NCBI RefSeq assembly: GCF_014192335.1
Contig: NZ_JACHXU010000021.1
Span: 82,335-146,334, forward strand
Direction of reading: 5' to 3'
Source of the DNA: Aporhodopirellula rubra
GTDB taxonomy: Bacteria; Planctomycetota; Planctomycetia; Pirellulales; Pirellulaceae
Length of the DNA: 64,000 nucleotides
Shown here: positions 17,529 to 26,974 of the stretch, piece by piece
Layout of the letters: the number at the start of each line of letters is the position of its first letter
Numbering within the stretch: position 1 is the first letter of the stretch
Program-made: the position numbers and the translations under genes
Notes under the pieces: model-generated
Database searches by the model: none
Seen by the model: the letters and a program-made list of their open reading frames with translations, nothing else
Told to the model about the DNA's origin: nothing

Positions 17529-18683
17529 TCAACTTCTTACCGAGTCACGGAACTCGCCGGGGGTCATCTTCAGTTCACGTCGAAAGAACGCGTGCATGTA
17601 TTCCGGGTTATTAAATCCTGCCTTGGCCGAGATCCGTTCGATGGACAAGTCGGTCATCTTCAACAGCTCACAAGCCCGGCTCAATCGAACTTTGCGGATC
17701 TCTTGTTGCGGTGATCGATGAAGATACTTCCGCATCTGTCGTTCCAGTGTACTGCGAGAGACTGGGACGTTCTTCAATACATCGTCGACACTGATTCCCG
17801 CACACGCATTTTCACGAATGTACGTGATTGCCATGGAAATGTCGGGATCGTCGATGGCAACAATGTCCGTCGATTGCCGCGTGCAGACGCCCACGGGAGC
17901 AAAACGTTCTCGAGTTAAATTGGGCGGCTCGCCCTTGATCATCTTCGCGAGTGCCTCGGCGGCTTTGTATCCGATCAATCGTGCATTCGTGATGATGCTC
18001 GAAAGTGGTGGCGTTGACAATTGGCAAACCAATTCGTCGTTGTCCACGCCAAGCACTGCGACTTCCTCGGGCGTGTCGAGCCCGGCTTGCACACAAGCCT
18101 GCAAAACATGCTGCCCGCGAATGTCGCTGCACCCCATCACGCCGACGGGAGTGGGAAGTGATCGGATCCATTCGATCAGTTTTGCCTGTTCTTTCTCCCA
18201 CGGCGTTTTGGTGGCACCATGCCAACGCGAACGGTAAACCGCACATGAGCCCAACTCGCTGGCTCGCTCCGCAAACGCACGTTCTCGCCGCAACGACCAA
18301 GCTTCGTCATCAAAACCGCAAAAAGCAAAATTGTTGAACCCTCGCTCGGAAAAATGGTCAACTCCCAATCGACCGATCGCTTCGTCGTCGGATCGCAAAG
18401 TGATAGCTCCGGATTCGCTGCCACGGTCGGTCAATTCGACCATGACGATGCCCGATCGCTTGGCCGCCTCGAACAACTTGGGGCTGGTGATCCGCGTGAT
18501 GATTCCGTGCCCGTCCCAATTCATCAACCACAGCGGCAAGTCGCTCGATAGATCACGTTGCTCGTAGAACACGATCCAATCATTGGCCTCGCGGCAGTAC
18601 TGCGTGATCCCGTCGAGCAAGTCACGGCCATAGCTACCCGATGACTCGACAATCAAGGCGACTCGTTTGCGTTCAACTGCCAT
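17529..18683 (-). CDS. XylR-type transcriptional regulator (LacI-like sensor, AraC HTH)
   Basis: Residues about 8-270 form a periplasmic-binding-protein-like sensor: RVALIVESSGSYGRDLLDGI at the N-terminus, then LPTPVGVMGCSDIRGQHVLQ and VAVLGVDNDELVCQLSTPPL. This is the LacI/GalR type III sugar-binding fold. Residues about 285-384 are an AraC-type double HTH (SRSTLERQMRKYLHRSPQQE, then ELLKMTDLSIERISAKAGFN). This sensor-first architecture is that of XylR-like regulators, which respond to a sugar. It sits in the alpha-glucan block, 21 bases behind the transporter, so an alpha-glucan-derived sugar is the likely effector (inference). No operator could be assigned. Confidence 0.88.
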   Translation of the reverse strand: MAVERKRVALIVESSGSYGRDLLDGITQYCREANDWIVFYEQRDLSSDLPLWLMNWDGHGIITRITSPKLFEAAKRSGIVMVELTDRGSESGAITLRSDDEAIGRLGVDHFSERGFNNFAFCGFDDEAWSLRRERAFAERASELGSCAVYRSRWHGATKTPWEKEQAKLIEWIRSLPTPVGVMGCSDIRGQHVLQACVQAGLDTPEEVAVLGVDNDELVCQLSTPPLSSIITNARLIGYKAAEALAKMIKGEPPNLTRERFAPVGVCTRQSTDIVAIDDPDISMAITYIRENACAGISVDDVLKNVPVSRSTLERQMRKYLHRSPQQEIRKVRLSRACELLKMTDLSIERISAKAGFNNPEYMHAFFRRELKMTPGEFRDSVRS

Positions 18684-18704
18684 CGATTCTTTCCGGCTGA
18701 TCCA

Positions 18705-20063
18705 TCATGTCGCCGACTCCAATGAGAGCGGGTCGGAGACATCCGATTCAAGAACCTGGAAGTTGGGTCGGTACGGAATAAACGCAGTGATGATCGCCGC
18801 GACCAACAAACATACGCCTCCGAAAGTCACGACATGCAACCGACTGATATCCTCGCTGTTGGCAAGCACGCGGCTCAAGATGATCGCCACCAAAATTTGG
18901 GGGATCACGATGAACAAATTGAAGATGCCCATGTAGACACCAATTCGTTTTTCCGGCAACGCCCCCGAAAGCATCGCGTATGGCATCGACAAGATCGATG
19001 CCCAAGCGATCCCGACGCCGACAAAGCTGCCCCATGTCAACAAGGTCGGATCTCGAACAATCAGCACCGACGACAAGCCGATCCCGCCGCACGCGAGCGA
19101 GACAACGTGCAACCATTTGGCGGAAACAAATCGACCAATCCATAGGAAACCGATTGCGGTGAAGAACGCGACCATGTTGTACGTCGCAAAACAATCGTTC
19201 GCCAAATAGATGCCCTGTTTGTATAGATCCGACTGGGTGTCAGTCGCCCCGAGGATATCCCGAGCGACCGCGACGGTGAAGAAAATCCACATGCAAAACA
19301 ACCCCATCCAAGTCAGGAATTGGACTGCGGCCAAGTGCTTCATCCGCGATGGCATGTTCCGAAACGCGTCCCAGATTTCGGCGGGACCACTGCGTTGGGT
19401 GGTCGAATCCTTGTCGGCCTCTTCGTTGGTAGTCTCGGGAGGATGTTCACGTGTCGTGAGCACCGTCCAAAGCACGGCCAAGAAGAACACGACCGCACCA
19501 GTCGTGAACGCCACGTGAACCGTCTGCGGAATCGGGTCCGCTTGTGAAGTCGTTGATCCGACACCGCTGGCTTCGAGCCATCCGGGCAGTTTCGAGGCGA
19601 TGACCGCACCCGCTCCGATGAACACGGATTGCATCGCAAAACCGACCGTCCGTTGCCGCTCGGGAAGCAAGTCGGCGACAAACGCACGGAACGGCTCCAT
19701 GCTGATGTTGACCGACGCATCGAGCACCCACAGTAATCCGGCCGCCATCCACAGCGCGCTGCTTTGTGGCATCAAAATCAACGCGATGCTGGAAAAGATT
19801 GCGCCGACAAGGAAGTAAGGACGCCGCCGACCGAGGAAGCACCACGTGTTGTCGCTCATGTGACCGATGATCGGCTGCACGATCAATCCCGTCAGCGGAG
19901 CGGCGAGCCACAACAACGGCAACTCGCTTTCGTTCGCGCCCAGATATTCGTAGATCGATGACATGTTGCCCATCTGCAGACCCCACCCAAACTGAATTCC
20001 GAAGAACCCAACGGACATGTTGCAGATTTGCCAGAACGATAACGACGCTTTTTCTTTGAACAA
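18705..20063 (-). CDS. MFS transporter, SLC45/sucrose-maltose-like
   Basis: The 452-residue protein has about 12 hydrophobic segments. Its N-terminus (LSFWQICNMSVGFFGIQFGW, then LQMGNMSSIYEYLGA) with LAAPLTGLIVQPIIGHMSDN and GRRRPYFLVG is characteristic of SLC45-like MFS proteins, which move sucrose or maltose-type disaccharides. The start appears to be a TTG at 20063: a TAA lies three codons upstream, and the first ATG would remove the first conserved block. A weak ribosome-like AAAG precedes it. Between the GH13 gene and the regulator it is probably part of one transcript. Predicted role: uptake of maltose or malto-oligosaccharide across the inner membrane. Confidence 0.86.
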   Translation of the reverse strand: MFKEKASLSFWQICNMSVGFFGIQFGWGLQMGNMSSIYEYLGANESELPLLWLAAPLTGLIVQPIIGHMSDNTWCFLGRRRPYFLVGAIFSSIALILMPQSSALWMAAGLLWVLDASVNISMEPFRAFVADLLPERQRTVGFAMQSVFIGAGAVIASKLPGWLEASGVGSTTSQADPIPQTVHVAFTTGAVVFFLAVLWTVLTTREHPPETTNEEADKDSTTQRSGPAEIWDAFRNMPSRMKHLAAVQFLTWMGLFCMWIFFTVAVARDILGATDTQSDLYKQGIYLANDCFATYNMVAFFTAIGFLWIGRFVSAKWLHVVSLACGGIGLSSVLIVRDPTLLTWGSFVGVGIAWASILSMPYAMLSGALPEKRIGVYMGIFNLFIVIPQILVAIILSRVLANSEDISRLHVVTFGGVCLLVAAIITAFIPYRPNFQVLESDVSDPLSLESAT

Positions 20064-20104
20064 CCGACTTTACTTTGTTCGATACGATGGGACGAATTAA
20101 ACCA

Positions 20105-23100
20105 CTAACCTTCCGAATCGGTAACAATGTAAGCGATCGCAGAGCTCGGTGGGACGGTCAACGATACCATCGGTAGGCCGGTGGCGGGATTGACGTTGAT
20201 GCTTTTGATGCCGGAGGCATCCGCCTCATCAGCTTGCCCACTAAAAAGTTGGACCAACTTTAGCGAATCATCAGCTTGCACCAATGCCACCGAGCGTTCG
20301 TCGCCACATGATAATGAGATGTCAGCCGCGGATGCAGATTGATGCGGGTTGGCGTTGACGGCGATGACGATGGTGTTGCCAGTGTCGACGCCCAATTCGT
20401 TGGTTGAGTACCTCGCGAACACGTATAACCCATCGTCAGCCTCGTTGTCAGACTGATCGACCCACAGCGTTTCCGTTCGGCCGGTTTGCAAGACCGGGTA
20501 TTCTCGTCGCAGATCGCTCAAGTGACTGATCAACTCAAACGAATCCGACCGTTTTGCTGAATCCAAGGTTTGACGGCTGCCGTTGACGCAGAACGTCATT
20601 CGACCGGTTTCGCTATCGTGCTGCGAGGTGCCCTCGGTGTCGCGCAGCGCCGCTTCGGTTCCGTAGTACAGGCACGGAATGCCTTCGCTGGTCATCATGA
20701 TCGTCAACGCGAGCGAGTGTTTGGTCGCGTCGATGTCACTGACCAAAAAACGATTGAGCCCGTCGTGGTTTTCAAAGAAGTTCACCATCTTTTGACGCGG
20801 CACTAAACCGTCGGCCCCCGGTTTTGAATTGTAGAATCCGGCCAGGCCTTTCTCCTTGAACGAGTTTGTGGTGCGTGCCAAACCGCGTGCGTCCCCGAAA
20901 GCGTCTCCCGGTTTTCTCAGGTAATCTCGCAGCGAGAAACAAAACTGGAAATTCAGTAGTGAGTCCAAACAGGTTTCGGTCGTTCGCTCACCCGAATCGA
21001 GATCCAAAGCGTACGTGTAGCGACCGAGAACCCGAGGATTTCCGTCGTAGACTTCACCAGTGATCAGCAATCTCGACGCCTTGGGACCGAGCCGCTCGCG
21101 TAATCGCGACGTGAACTCCGTCCAGAATTCATGGTGGACGTGCTTAACCGTATCCAGCCGCAGTCCGTCGACACCGATGTCATCGATGTAAAATGCATAA
21201 ATCGCAACAAACTCGTCAACCAACGCGTCGAAATGCGCTTCGTCAGGCCCGGTCGCCAGGTCGCGTAGCGAAAAGAAATCACACGTTACCTCCTCGCCAT
21301 CGGACTTGCCCAAACTGTCAGAGTTGAATCCGCGGCGCCCGTATACATGGAAGTCTCGCAGCAGACCCGCCGCCTCGACCGGTTTCCCCAGGACACTTAA
21401 CGGCCCGGCCGGTTGGGGTGGACGCAGATTCCAATCTGGAATGTTTGTCCAACGCGTGTTGGTGTAAGCGCTGCTCGTGTACGGCGCGATCCATTCTTGC
21501 TTCTGATTCGGGTTTAACCGTCCGTCTCCGTTTTGGTCATAGAAAAACAACGGACCGATGTGATTGCACACGACATCTTGGATGACCTTCAAACCATGAG
21601 CATGAGCCAGCGAGACGACGTCCTTGTAATGACTCATCCGTCCATCGCGGTCGTCCGCATAGGGGGATCCGTCGAGCGACGTCGAACTGGTCAAGTGCGG
21701 GTCAATGTCCAAGAAATCTTGCGTCCAGTATCCGTGGTAGCCCGTCTTCGGGCCGCCCAGATCGTATGGCGATCGCCATGCATTCTTGACCGGCGGGGTC
21801 AACCAAAGCGTCGTCACACCTAGCTTGTTGAAGTACCCATCGGCGATCGCGCGTTCGATGCCCCGCAGGTCGCCGCCGTGGTAACGATGAATGTCCTTTT
21901 GGGTTGGATCGTGAAGTGTAGGATCACTTCCAGCGGGTATGTTGTTGGTTTTGTCGCCGTCGCAGAAGCGGTCCGTCATCGCAAAGTAGATGACGTCTTC
22001 GTTCCAAGGACGGTCGAAAGACATGGATTGATTTAACGAATCGGCGGGCTTTGACGAGGTCGCCGCTTCGCTGGGAGAGTTACGATCGCGGACCCAGATG
22101 TTCATGCCGATTTGTTCGACGGGAATGTCGATCGGTCGACCGCCGACCAAGTTGGCCAGCAGCCCTTTGACCCCACCGGTGATATCGACGCGGTGTGGGT
22201 TGGCGACCAAACGCCACCGGCCATCGGGCAATTCGATATCCGTGAACGTCGCATCGGCGTCGCTGGTGTTCATTAAAACCAAGATCGATTCATCGACCAG
22301 GTACCCGAGTAAGTGTGGGTCATCAGGCAAGATCCATTGATAATAGTCCTCCGCGGGAACTCGCCCGAGCCGGAACGCGCGTCCAGCTTCACTCATGCGG
22401 AGCTGGATCAATCCTTTCCAGTACTCGACCATCCCCGCGTAGTCGTGTTTGGATCCTGGAGCCGCCTTGGCACGACCAACGTTGTCCCAGGAAAACTCGT
22501 TGGCAAACCGAAGGTTGTACGTGTCCGACTTTCCGTGATAGGCGAGATCGCCGTCGGGCAAGGATTTGATCACTTCCTTCAGTTCGGCTGCCCCTTTACT
22601 CCGCATCATTTCGGTTCCGCCGTGCATCACGATCGGACCGAGTGAAGTGAACAGCAATCCCGCGGCGAGTTTGAATCTTCGCTCGTCGACCCCTTGGCGG
22701 CCGTCCCAATTGGTCGTGGCGAACTGATCGGCGAGTGCCCAATTGTCGTGAATGTCGAGGTAATTGATCCCACGGGTGGGATCGATTTCGTCTTCGAATC
22801 CGTTGGTGAGGGCGAGCTGCACTCGCTCACGTTGCGTAGCGTCGCCGCCAGCGTAACCGCGATCGGTCTTCTTGTCCGTCGGGTTGCTGGTCGGCCCCTT
22901 GAACGCGTTGCGTGCGTCGTCTTGGAAGTAGGTGATCGGAGCGTCCTCTTTATACCAACCCAAGTCGGGGTTGTTGGCCACATCCGGGTCCGACGGGGCG
23001 ATCCAAGGTTCACCATAAACGATTACGTCGGGACCGAGTTCATGACGCAGTCGTTTCAAGGTCTGTTTGTCAATCTGTCCCGCCAAGTCGATGCGATAGC

Positions 23101-24826
23101 CGTCGATCCCGAACTCGTCGATTAGTTGTTTGCACTGGTCGATTAACCATCTTTGGACCATCGGACGGTCCTCGGTTTTGATTTCGTTGCCGAACGGACC
23201 GATGTGCTGCACTTGCTCATCGGTTCGGTAGTAGTACGGCAGGTCCAGCGTGTTGAAGTTGAACAGGAAATGACGCCCGTCCATGTTCTCGCCGGTGTGG
23301 TTGGGCACCAAATCAATGATGACCGCAATGTCATGGTCATGAAACGCCTGGACCAAGTCGCGGAACTGGTCTCGTTGGGCTCCGTTGGGCGTGCCTCGTT
23401 TTCGGAATCGTGACTCGATGGCAAACGCGTGCGTCGTGCGGTAGCCCCATTGGTAGTTCGATTCGTTGACGCCCGCAGCGATCATGTAGGGATCGTCTTG
23501 GAACGCCGTCTGCCACTGATCGTCGGGGTAGTGCAAGAACTCCTGGACTGGCATCAAGTGAACGACGTTGATGCCTAGGTTGACCAAATAGTCGAACCCG
23601 ATTGGTTGGCCAAGTTCGTTGGTCAGCCCGGTCTTGGTCATGGCAGGAAACGTGCCCTTAATCGCTTCATCGACCGGGAGCTGTCCGGTGAAGTCCTCCA
23701 CGTGAACTTCGTACGCGACGACGTCTTGGATCGCAGGGCGTCCGTTCTTCAGTGGCGTGGCGGGTGTGGTCGGTTTCCAAACACGGCACTTGCCGAAACT
23801 ATCGAGGCTCACGCGTGCGTAAGGGTCGCTGATGTGGACCTGGTGAGTTTCGTAAAAGAAATTGCCCGGATCGGGCGGCCCGTGGACAGTGAAGTCGTAG
23901 TAAACACCGTGTTGGTCGCCCGGCACCGAGGCTTCCCAAATGCCATCGTCATCCTGGGTCATGTCGATCGTTCGCGAAGCTGTCTTGTCCATCGCGGATG
24001 AGTAGAGGTACAACCGCATGCCAGTGGCCCGAGGGGCGAACATCCGCCAAGTCGTCGACGAGCCATCGCCGGCAACATTGGCACCGAGTGGCTTATTGGA
24101 ATAGAGGTCACGAAACCAACCATCGAACCGACACAGGCTGCGCAAATTCTTTGCTGGCAGTTCGAGGTAGTGAACGCGTTTGGCATCAATGCGTTCAGCA
24201 GGGATGAGCAGTGCTTCCTGTTCGTTAATCGGTGATACGGCATTGATGACGATCGTGTTACCCAACGCATCGGACAAGCGATACTCGCGTGCCTCGAGAG
24301 GCCGCGTTGCAGTCTCGCCGCCATCACTCGTGTTACCACCTTGGAGTCGAACGTGGATTAAACCGCTTCGAAGAATTTCGGCGGTCATCCGAACCGCTTG
24401 AAAACCCGGTCGATGGACAAGGTTACCACCTTCCCGATTGAGAGCATCGGCTGGCGGCTCCAACCATTGGCCGTCGTCAATGCGAAACTTGAACGGAGCC
24501 GAGGGAATGATTACGTTGCCATTCGGATTGGGGACGGAGAGTGTCCACAACGTGGGGTCGAAGGTGCTTGGTTGAAGTTGCCACGCGGCCTCGTCCATGT
24601 CCGTCGACCAACCGCGAAAGGATCCCGTGACGACCACCCGCGATGGGTCGACATCGTAGACACTTTCGTCGAAGATAAAGACCGTCGTCTCGTCGGCAAA
24701 GCGATGCCCTTGAGTCCGCTCAGTCGATGTGGGGATAGTTGGATCTGCGGCGCCGACCGAAATGGAGCCAATGGTGATGCCGGCGAGTGCAACAAACATT
24801 AAAAGAGGATTCAAATGGGACTTCAT
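20105..24826 (-). CDS. Secreted double-GH13 enzyme: pullulanase-type domain plus alpha-amylase-type domain
   Basis: The 1573-residue protein has a signal peptide (MKSHLNPLLMFVALAGITIG ... VGA). A CBM48/20-like beta module follows (residues about 45-125; VVVTGSFRGWSTDMDEAAWQ), then pullulanase-type N-terminal modules (about 235-350). The first GH13 barrel (about 365-760) has IIDLVPNHTG, nucleophile Asp580 in DGYRIDLAGQ, acid/base Glu606 in VYGEPW and Asp694 in LDIHDNW. A second complete GH13 barrel (about 940-1440) has QDVVCNHIG, Asp1225 in DGLRLDTVKH, Glu1258 in ITGEVYD and Asp1355 in FENHD, followed by a C-terminal beta domain. Both catalytic triads look intact. Family knowledge suggests debranching of alpha-1,6 links by the first unit and alpha-1,4 hydrolysis by the second. 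It overlaps malQ by 1 base (TGATG). Confidence 0.9.
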   Translation of the reverse strand: MKSHLNPLLMFVALAGITIGSISVGAADPTIPTSTERTQGHRFADETTVFIFDESVYDVDPSRVVVTGSFRGWSTDMDEAAWQLQPSTFDPTLWTLSVPNPNGNVIIPSAPFKFRIDDGQWLEPPADALNREGGNLVHRPGFQAVRMTAEILRSGLIHVRLQGGNTSDGGETATRPLEAREYRLSDALGNTIVINAVSPINEQEALLIPAERIDAKRVHYLELPAKNLRSLCRFDGWFRDLYSNKPLGANVAGDGSSTTWRMFAPRATGMRLYLYSSAMDKTASRTIDMTQDDDGIWEASVPGDQHGVYYDFTVHGPPDPGNFFYETHQVHISDPYARVSLDSFGKCRVWKPTTPATPLKNGRPAIQDVVAYEVHVEDFTGQLPVDEAIKGTFPAMTKTGLTNELGQPIGFDYLVNLGINVVHLMPVQEFLHYPDDQWQTAFQDDPYMIAAGVNESNYQWGYRTTHAFAIESRFRKRGTPNGAQRDQFRDLVQAFHDHDIAVIIDLVPNHTGENMDGRHFLFNFNTLDLPYYYRTDEQVQHIGPFGNEIKTEDRPMVQRWLIDQCKQLIDEFGIDGYRIDLAGQIDKQTLKRLRHELGPDVIVYGEPWIAPSDPDVANNPDLGWYKEDAPITYFQDDARNAFKGPTSNPTDKKTDRGYAGGDATQRERVQLALTNGFEDEIDPTRGINYLDIHDNWALADQFATTNWDGRQGVDERRFKLAAGLLFTSLGPIVMHGGTEMMRSKGAAELKEVIKSLPDGDLAYHGKSDTYNLRFANEFSWDNVGRAKAAPGSKHDYAGMVEYWKGLIQLRMSEAGRAFRLGRVPAEDYYQWILPDDPHLLGYLVDESILVLMNTSDADATFTDIELPDGRWRLVANPHRVDITGGVKGLLANLVGGRPIDIPVEQIGMNIWVRDRNSPSEAATSSKPADSLNQSMSFDRPWNEDVIYFAMTDRFCDGDKTNNIPAGSDPTLHDPTQKDIHRYHGGDLRGIERAIADGYFNKLGVTTLWLTPPVKNAWRSPYDLGGPKTGYHGYWTQDFLDIDPHLTSSTSLDGSPYADDRDGRMSHYKDVVSLAHAHGLKVIQDVVCNHIGPLFFYDQNGDGRLNPNQKQEWIAPYTSSAYTNTRWTNIPDWNLRPPQPAGPLSVLGKPVEAAGLLRDFHVYGRRGFNSDSLGKSDGEEVTCDFFSLRDLATGPDEAHFDALVDEFVAIYAFYIDDIGVDGLRLDTVKHVHHEFWTEFTSRLRERLGPKASRLLITGEVYDGNPRVLGRYTYALDLDSGERTTETCLDSLLNFQFCFSLRDYLRKPGDAFGDARGLARTTNSFKEKGLAGFYNSKPGADGLVPRQKMVNFFENHDGLNRFLVSDIDATKHSLALTIMMTSEGIPCLYYGTEAALRDTEGTSQHDSETGRMTFCVNGSRQTLDSAKRSDSFELISHLSDLRREYPVLQTGRTETLWVDQSDNEADDGLYVFARYSTNELGVDTGNTIVIAVNANPHQSASAADISLSCGDERSVALVQADDSLKLVQLFSGQADEADASGIKSINVNPATGLPMVSLTVPPSSAIAYIVTDSEG

Positions 24827-26463
24827 CAGGTTGCCTCGACATTGACAAGCCGCTTGGACGAGAGCAGCTTTGGCTCGGTGTTGATCGTCTGGTAATGAGA
24901 ATGCGGAGGGCGGACATCGCTCTGACCGCTTTGGCTATTTCGATGGGTGCAGGAGACCAAGTCAGCAAGCTTGGACGCGGTGCCCGATGCCGTATAGTTG
25001 CAGGGGAGTCGCCACCGCCAGTTCGCTCCGATCGTTCCGGGAAGATTTAGCCTCGCTTCATCGTTCAGGCTCAAGACGTCCTGCATCGGAGCGATAGCGG
25101 TGTTGGCCGATGAGTGCATCGCCAAGCGAATGAAGTCCCAAGCCACGTCGCCACACGATTCGCCTATGAACTGAAGCACGTTCTGTTGAACCGTTTCGGA
25201 TTGATTCGTAAACCATCCGTGGACGGTGCTGTTGTCATGCGTGCCGGTGTAGACAACCGTATGCGGATCGTAGTTTTGCGGCAGGAAATGTTCTCGTCGT
25301 GTTTCATTTTCATCAAACGCGAACTGCAGAATCCGCATTCCGGGGAAGTGATGGTCTTGCCGAAGCTGTTCAACATCATCGGTGATGACGCCTAGGTCCT
25401 CGGCAATCAATTCGACGGGGCCGAGCACTTGCTTCAAACGAAGAAACAGCTCGTCGCCCGGTGAGTCGAGCCATTGACCTTGGGTCGCCAACGGCTCACC
25501 GGCGGGGATCGCCCAACATGACGAGAAGCCACGAAAGTGATCCAACCGAACAACATCGACGAATTGCAGCGTAGCCGCGAACCGACGCATCCACCAATCG
25601 AAACCGTCGTCCCGCATCGCATCCCAGTCGTACAGCGGGTTACCCCACCGCTGACCAGTTGAGCTGAAGTAATCCGGTGGAACGCCAGCCACGAACTGGG
25701 GCTGCAGATCGGCATCGAGCAAGAACTGATGGGGGGCGGCCCAAACATCCGCGCTGTCCAACGCGACAAAGATGGGCACATCGCCGATCAACCGAACCCC
25801 ACGTTCATTCGCGTAGGACTTCAGTCGCCTCCACTGCTCGAAGAAATGAAACTGCAGTACCTTTTCGATCTGAATTTCACACTCGCACCGTCGTGTCCAA
25901 GTGGCCATGGCAGATGGCTGACGCCGAGCGATTTCGGTGTCCCAATACACATTCCAGGCAGAGTTGGAACAATTTGCATCGTCGGATGCTTGACGATCAA
26001 AATAGGCCTTAATCGCGACAAAAAGTGTGTAATCATCCAACCATCGTCGATGGTGGTCGCAAAACTGCTCAAACTCGGCTCGTCGTGGGGGCGTGGCCGT
26101 TTCCAGAAACCGGCTAGCGAGTTGGCGAAGGAGACTTCCTTTCACCTCGATCACGTGGTCGTAATCGATGTCATTTGTTCCTGGATCAACCACGGATTCC
26201 AGAAGGTCCTCTGCCCGGGCTCCTACGGCAAACTGCTCCACATCAATCAGCAACGGGTTGCCCGCAAACGTGGAGACAGATGCGTACGGTGAGTTGCCAT
26301 AAGAGGTCGGCCCGAGCGGTAAGATCTGCCAATAACTCTGTGACGATTCGACGAGATAGTCGATGAAACGGAATGCCTCACGGCCCAGGTCACCGATGCC
26401 ATGATCGGAGGGCAATGATGTCGGATGAAGCAAAATCCCGCTTGCTCTCTGCGAGAATCTCAT
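24826..26463 (-). CDS. malQ: 4-alpha-glucanotransferase (GH77)
   Basis: The 545-residue protein begins RASGILLHPTSLPSDHGIGD and continues SYWQILPLGPTSYGNSPYAS, the hallmark of MalQ/amylomaltase. The nucleophile motif is VVRLDHFRGF and the acid/base segment LIAEDLGVITDDV. The stretch YTGTHDNSTVHGWF carries the third carboxylate. It transfers alpha-1,4-glucan chains between malto-oligosaccharides in the cytoplasm. It is the first gene of the minus-strand alpha-glucan block; the following GH13 gene starts within its stop codon region. The C-terminus beyond NWRWRLP is a non-conserved Ser/Thr-rich tail (about 50 residues). Upstream (26464-26557) no operator was recognised. Confidence 0.93.
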   Translation of the reverse strand: MRFSQRASGILLHPTSLPSDHGIGDLGREAFRFIDYLVESSQSYWQILPLGPTSYGNSPYASVSTFAGNPLLIDVEQFAVGARAEDLLESVVDPGTNDIDYDHVIEVKGSLLRQLASRFLETATPPRRAEFEQFCDHHRRWLDDYTLFVAIKAYFDRQASDDANCSNSAWNVYWDTEIARRQPSAMATWTRRCECEIQIEKVLQFHFFEQWRRLKSYANERGVRLIGDVPIFVALDSADVWAAPHQFLLDADLQPQFVAGVPPDYFSSTGQRWGNPLYDWDAMRDDGFDWWMRRFAATLQFVDVVRLDHFRGFSSCWAIPAGEPLATQGQWLDSPGDELFLRLKQVLGPVELIAEDLGVITDDVEQLRQDHHFPGMRILQFAFDENETRREHFLPQNYDPHTVVYTGTHDNSTVHGWFTNQSETVQQNVLQFIGESCGDVAWDFIRLAMHSSANTAIAPMQDVLSLNDEARLNLPGTIGANWRWRLPCNYTASGTASKLADLVSCTHRNSQSGQSDVRPPHSHYQTINTEPKLLSSKRLVNVEAT

Positions 26464-26557
26464 GTTACCAATCTCTTGATGCGAGGATCACAAACTACTT
26501 CTGTGCCACTATGACAAAACAACTCTCGAACGATCGCTCGGTATCGGCAGAAAACGC

Positions 26558-26740
26558 TCAGTACTTCGGCGGACCTGACTGCTGCTTCGCAGCTTCCTGT
26601 TGAGCCTTGAGTTCATCTGGTGAAGCTTGGTAAGGAGCGTAGTCATTCGGGTCTGCAACCATTTCGGGCTTGCTTTCGCCGCACCCGACCAAAATGGCGG
26701 TGGAGAGCAACAGCAGCAGGCCAAGGGCGTTGAGTTTCAT
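26558..26740 (-). CDS. Small lipoprotein
   Basis: The 60-residue product is MKLNALGLLLLLSTAILVGC followed by GESKPEMVADPNDYAPYQAS and an Ala/Gln-rich tail. The LVGC lipobox defines a lipid-anchored Cys20. The start at 26740 fits the signal peptide; an ATG at 26755 would add five residues. Small lipoproteins of this kind often follow DUF1559 genes in planctomycetes (family context). The function is unknown. Confidence 0.8.
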   Translation of the reverse strand: MKLNALGLLLLLSTAILVGCGESKPEMVADPNDYAPYQASPDELKAQQEAAKQQSGPPKY

Positions 26741-26876
26741 CGAAGGTTGATCCATAGGTGAGGGTGATTTAAGAAATGTCGTCGGGCGGACAGAGCTCAG
26801 CGCGAAATGGCGACCGAGGTGGCGCGAATTGACCATCAGCGATGGACATTTAGCCGGTCGATCGTGAAGCCGAAAT

Positions 26877-26937
26877 GATGGGCAGGCTGCTGGCCTGCCC
26901 ATCAGCAATGCAGAGGCAGGCTAAAAGCCTGCCCTGC
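26877..26937. repeat. Two adjacent REP-like hairpins sharing a GGCAGGC/GCCTGCC core
   Basis: Hairpin 1: 11-bp perfect arms 26877-26887 and 26893-26903 around TGCTG. Hairpin 2: 8-bp arms GGCAGGCT (26915-26922) and AGCCTGCC (26926-26933) around AAA, with GCAG/CTGC extending the stem. They lie between DUF1559 and the lipoprotein gene. They could be REP/BIME palindromes or transcript-stabilising stems; there is no T-run, so a classic terminator is less likely. Confidence 0.75.
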
Positions 26938-26974
26938 GATCACGGCTACGCGAAAAGCAAGTGGCAGCGGGCCA

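Noticed and set aside
26877..26937. Rho-independent terminator after DUF1559
   Set aside because: Strong stems but no following T-run; more like REP palindromes.
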